In this document: piece by piece, positions 61,580 through 64,000 of the stretch
Layout: each line of letters opens with the position of its first letter
Numbering within the stretch: the stretch's first letter is position 1
NCBI RefSeq assembly: GCF_051401765.1
Contig: NW_027480507.1
Coordinates: 1,426,001-1,490,000 of the forward strand
From: Calliopsis andreniformis
Taxonomy: Eukaryota; Arthropoda; Insecta; Hymenoptera; Andrenidae
Length of the DNA stretch: 64,000 bases
Reading direction: 5' to 3'
Made by a program: the position numbers and the translations under genes
Notes under the pieces: generated by a model
Database searches by the model: none
What the model saw: only the letters and a program-made list of their open reading frames with translations
Told to the model about the DNA's origin: nothing

Positions 61580-62870
61580 TCAATCCTCAATCCTCAGTCC
61601 TCAATCCTCAATCCTCAATCGTAAATCTTCAATCCTCAATACGCAATCTTCAATCCTCAATCCTCAATCCTCAAGCCTCAATCCTCATTCTTCAATCCTC
61701 AATACCCAATCCTCAATTTTCAATCCTCAACCCTCAATCCTCAATTCTCAATCCTGAATCCTCAATCTTCAATCCTCATTCTTCAATCCTCAATACCCAA
61801 TACTAAATCTTCAATCCTCAATCCTCAATCCTCAATTCTCAATCCTCAATCCTCAGTCTTCAGTCTTCAGTCCTCAAACCTCAATCCTCAACCTCAGCCC
61901 TCATCGTCAATCCTCAATCCTCAGTCCTCAATCCTCAATCTTCAATACCCAATACTCAATCTTCAGCCCTCTGTCCTCAATCCTCAATCCTCAATCGTCA
62001 ATCTTCAATCCTCAATACGCAATCTTCAATACTCAATCCCCAATCCGCAATCCTCAATCCTCATTCTTCAATCCTCAAAACGCAATCCTCAATCTTCAAT
62101 CCTCAATCCTCAATCCTCAATTCTCAATCCTCAATCCTCAATCTTCATTCCTCATTCTTCAATCCTCAATACCCAATACTCAATCTTCAATCCTCAATCC
62201 TCAATCCTCAATTCTCAGTCCTCAATCCTCTGTCCTCAGTCCTCACACCTCAATCCTCAACCATCAGCCCTCACCGTCAATCCTCAATCCTCAGTCCTCA
62301 ATCCTCAATCTTCAATCCTCAATACTCAATCTTCAATCCTCAATCCTCAATTCTCAATCTTCAATCCTCAATCCTCAATCCTCAATCCTCAATCCTCAAT
62401 CGTCAGTCTTCAATCCTCAATACCCAATCTTCAATCCTCACTCCTCAATCCTCCATTCTCAATCCTCAATCCTCATTCTTCAATCCTCAATACCTAATCC
62501 TCAATCTTCAATCCTGAATCCTCAATCCTCAATTCTCAATCCTCATTCCTCAGTCCTCAGACCTCAAACCTCAATCCTCAAACCTCAGCCCTCATCCTCA
62601 ATCCTCAATCCTCAATCTACAATCCTCAATACTCAATCCTCAATACTCAATCTTCAATCCTCAATCCTCAGTCCTCAAACCTCAATTCTGAATCCTCAAT
62701 CCTGCATCCTCAATCTTCAATCCTCAATCCCCAATCCTCAATCTTCAATCCTCAATCCTCAATCCTCAATCCTCAATCCTCAATCTTCAATCCTCAATAC
62801 TCAATCTTCAATCCTCAATCCTCTATCCTCAATCCTCAATCCTCAATCCTCAATCCTGAATTCTCAATCT
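61580..62870 (+). repeat. Module between A-T and A' anchors, internally shortened
   Basis: Same series as 18395-19880 (CAAGCCTC, CAATTTTC, CAATACTAAATC, hexamers, AAACGCAATCC, CCTGCATCC). At about 62850 it passes directly from CCTCTATCC repeats into CTGAATTCTCAATC, without the usual 0.4 kb before an anchor. A duplicated CAGTCTTCAGTCTTC lies near 61855. Confidence 0.75.
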
Positions 62871-63031
62871 ACGGCCCTCAGTCCTCAACAATCAGTTGTC
62901 AATCCTCAATCCTCAACAGAATATCCTCAATTCACAGTTTTCAATACTCAATACTCAATCTGCAATCTTCAAACCTCTATCCACAAACATCAATTCTCAT
63001 CACTCAACCCTCAACACTCAGTCCTCAATAT
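62871..63031 (+). repeat. Anchor 40, class A'/B-like hybrid
   Basis: Has the A' mark CAACAGAATATCC and GTTTTCAATAC but CAATCTGCAATC, not CAATATGCAATC. It is followed by CAAGCCTC-type units like a B anchor. This looks like a recombinant or an ancestral form. Confidence 0.85.
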
Positions 63032-63702
63032 TCAATCCTCAATCCTCAATCCTCAATCCTCAATCCTCAATCGTCAATCTTCAATCCTCAATACGCAATC
63101 TTCAATCCTCAATCCTCAATCCTCAAGCCTCAATCCTCATTCTTCAATCCTCAATACCCAATCCTCAATTTTCAATCCTCAACCCTCAATCCTCAATTCT
63201 CAATCCTCAATCCTCAATCTTCAATCCTCATTCTTCAATCCTCAATACCCAATACTAAATCTTCAATCCTCAATCCTCAATCCTCAATTCTCAATCCTCA
63301 ATCCTCAGTCTTCAGTCCTCAAACCTCAATCCTCAACCCTCAGCCCTCATCGTCAATCCTCAATCCTCAGTTCTCAATCCTCAATCTTCAATCCTCAATA
63401 CTCAATCTTCAATCATCAATCCTCAATCCTCAATCCTCAGTCCTCATTGTTCAATCCTCAATACTCAATCTGCAATCCTCAATCCTCAATCTTCAATCCT
63501 CTACCCTCAATCCTCAATACTCAAACTTCAATCCTCAATCCTCAGTCCTCAAACATCAATTCTGAATCCTCAATCCTGAATCCTCAATCTTCAATCCTCA
63601 ATCGCCAATCCTCAATCTTCAATCCTCAATCCTCAATCCTCAATCCTCAATCCTCAGTCCTCAAACCTCAATTCTGAATCCTCAATCCTGAATTCTCAAT
63701 CT

Positions 63703-63863
63703 ACGGCCCTCAGTCCTCAACAATCAGTTGTCAATCCTCAATCCTCAATAGAATATCCTCAATTCACAGTTTTGAATACTCAATACTCAATCTGCAATCT
63801 TCAAACCTCTATCCAAAAACATCAATTCTCATCACTCAACCCTCAACACTCAGTCCTCAATAT
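63703..63863 (+). repeat. Anchor 41, class A-K
   Basis: CTATCCAAAAACATC. It and its 5' module match 47650-48082 (both contain CCTCATTGTTCAATCC, 47661 and 63443), so the window ends inside another copy of the unit at 47.1-48.1 kb. Confidence 0.9.
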
Positions 63864-64000
63864 TCAATCCTCAATCCTCAATCCTCAATCCTCAATCGTC
63901 AATCTTCAATCCTCAATCCTCAATCGTCAGTCTTCAATCCTCAACACTCAGTCTTCAATCCTCAATCCTCAACCCTGAATCCTCAATCCTCATTCATCAA

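Larger units (their letters stand above)
1..64000. repeat. Heptanucleotide satellite array (TCAATCC)n filling the window
   Basis: Every stretch I read resolves into 7-bp units close to TCAATCC on the + strand, all in the same orientation. There is no inverted segment, no unique spacer and no inserted element. The first three bases, TCA, are the most constant part of the unit; positions 4 to 7 carry most variants (A to G at position 4; T, A or C at positions 5 to 7). Perfect runs reach only about six units, as at 17486-17527. The consensus has no G, giving extreme strand asymmetry. The array continues past both window edges, so its full length is unknown. No coding, RNA, promoter or terminator signal is supported anywhere, including all stretches not listed separately below. 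Confidence 0.97.

Noticed and set aside
1..64000. CRISPR array.
   Set aside because: The units are 7 bp and abutting, with no unique spacers of fixed length and no cas genes.
1..64000. Telomere made of a (TTGAGGA)n-like repeat.
   Set aside because: The G-rich strand has a telomere-like composition, but the units are too varied, are organised in kilobase higher-order repeats and include segmental duplications. Telomerase products would be far more uniform. A subtelomeric position remains possible.
1..64000. tRNA, rRNA, small RNA or integration-site sequences.
   Set aside because: I saw no stretch outside the heptad pattern long enough to hold one, and no conserved loop or box motifs on either strand.
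1..64000. Cyanobacterial-type short tandem repeat as the identity of the array.
   Set aside because: The known heptamer families I recall have different spellings and only short arrays. Unit length alone is not enough to assign it.

Overview
The whole 64,000-base window is one tandem-repeat (satellite-like) array. I find no gene, RNA gene, promoter, terminator or transposable element in it. The building unit is a heptamer, TCAATCC on the given strand (GGATTGA on the other), repeated roughly nine thousand times in one orientation from the first base to the last. Common variant units are TCAATCT, TCAATAC, TCAGTCC, TCAAACC, TCAACCC, TCATTCT, TCAATTC and TGAATCC. The consensus has no G, so the + strand is C/A/T-rich and nearly G-free. 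Perfect runs are short: the longest I noticed are about six units.

The array has several levels of structure. Level 1 is the 7-bp register, which is kept across the window. The slips I traced are almost all single hexamers that recur at fixed places (TCATCC, TCATCG, TCGTCC, TCAACC). Level 2 is a diverged 161-bp 'anchor' of exactly 23 heptads, present 41 times, which lets the array be mapped. Its sequence classes are: A (starts ACGGCCC, has GTTTTGAATAC), subdivided by CTATCCACAAAC (A-c), CTATCCAAAAAC (A-K) or CTATACACAAAC (A-T); A' (AACAGAAT with GTTTTCAATAC); B (starts AGGGCCC, has GTCAATACTCAAT); C (starts TCGGCCC, has CAATTGTC); and D (CAGTCATCAAC, AGCTTTCAATAC). Level 3 is modules of about 0.3-2.6 kb between anchors, often duplicated in tandem (units of 210, 306, 321, 370, 1117, 1257, 1270 and 1479 bp). 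Level 4 is recent segmental copies of 4-5 kb (17134-21744 with 26506-31116; 44789-49789 with 50169-55037). From 12 kb onward there is a loose 10-11 kb super-period in the order A-K, B, A-T, A'.

Layout: 1-12.4 kb carries D, A-c and one B anchor in modules offset by 3.5-4.3 kb. 12.4-44.6 kb holds about three irregular super-repeats. 44.8-55 kb is a tandem pair of 5-kb segments and the first place where C anchors appear. 55-64 kb is a mosaic of earlier modules and includes, at 59571-60170, a copy of the first 600 bases of the window.

Organism: it cannot be named from this sequence. A homogeneous array this long with higher-order repeats is typical of eukaryotic satellite DNA (centromeric, subtelomeric, sex-chromosome or other heterochromatin). 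Heptanucleotide intergenic repeats also occur in some bacteria, though I know of none near this size, so the domain of life stays formally open. Long open reading frames exist on the + strand, but they follow from the 7-bp period: all three frames read the same cyclic heptapeptide (S-I-L-N-P-Q-S), while the minus strand has TGA every 21 bases in each frame. I annotate none of them as genes.

Coordinates of anchors were read directly from the sequence. Module boundaries are approximate to one or a few heptads, because neighbouring units are so alike.
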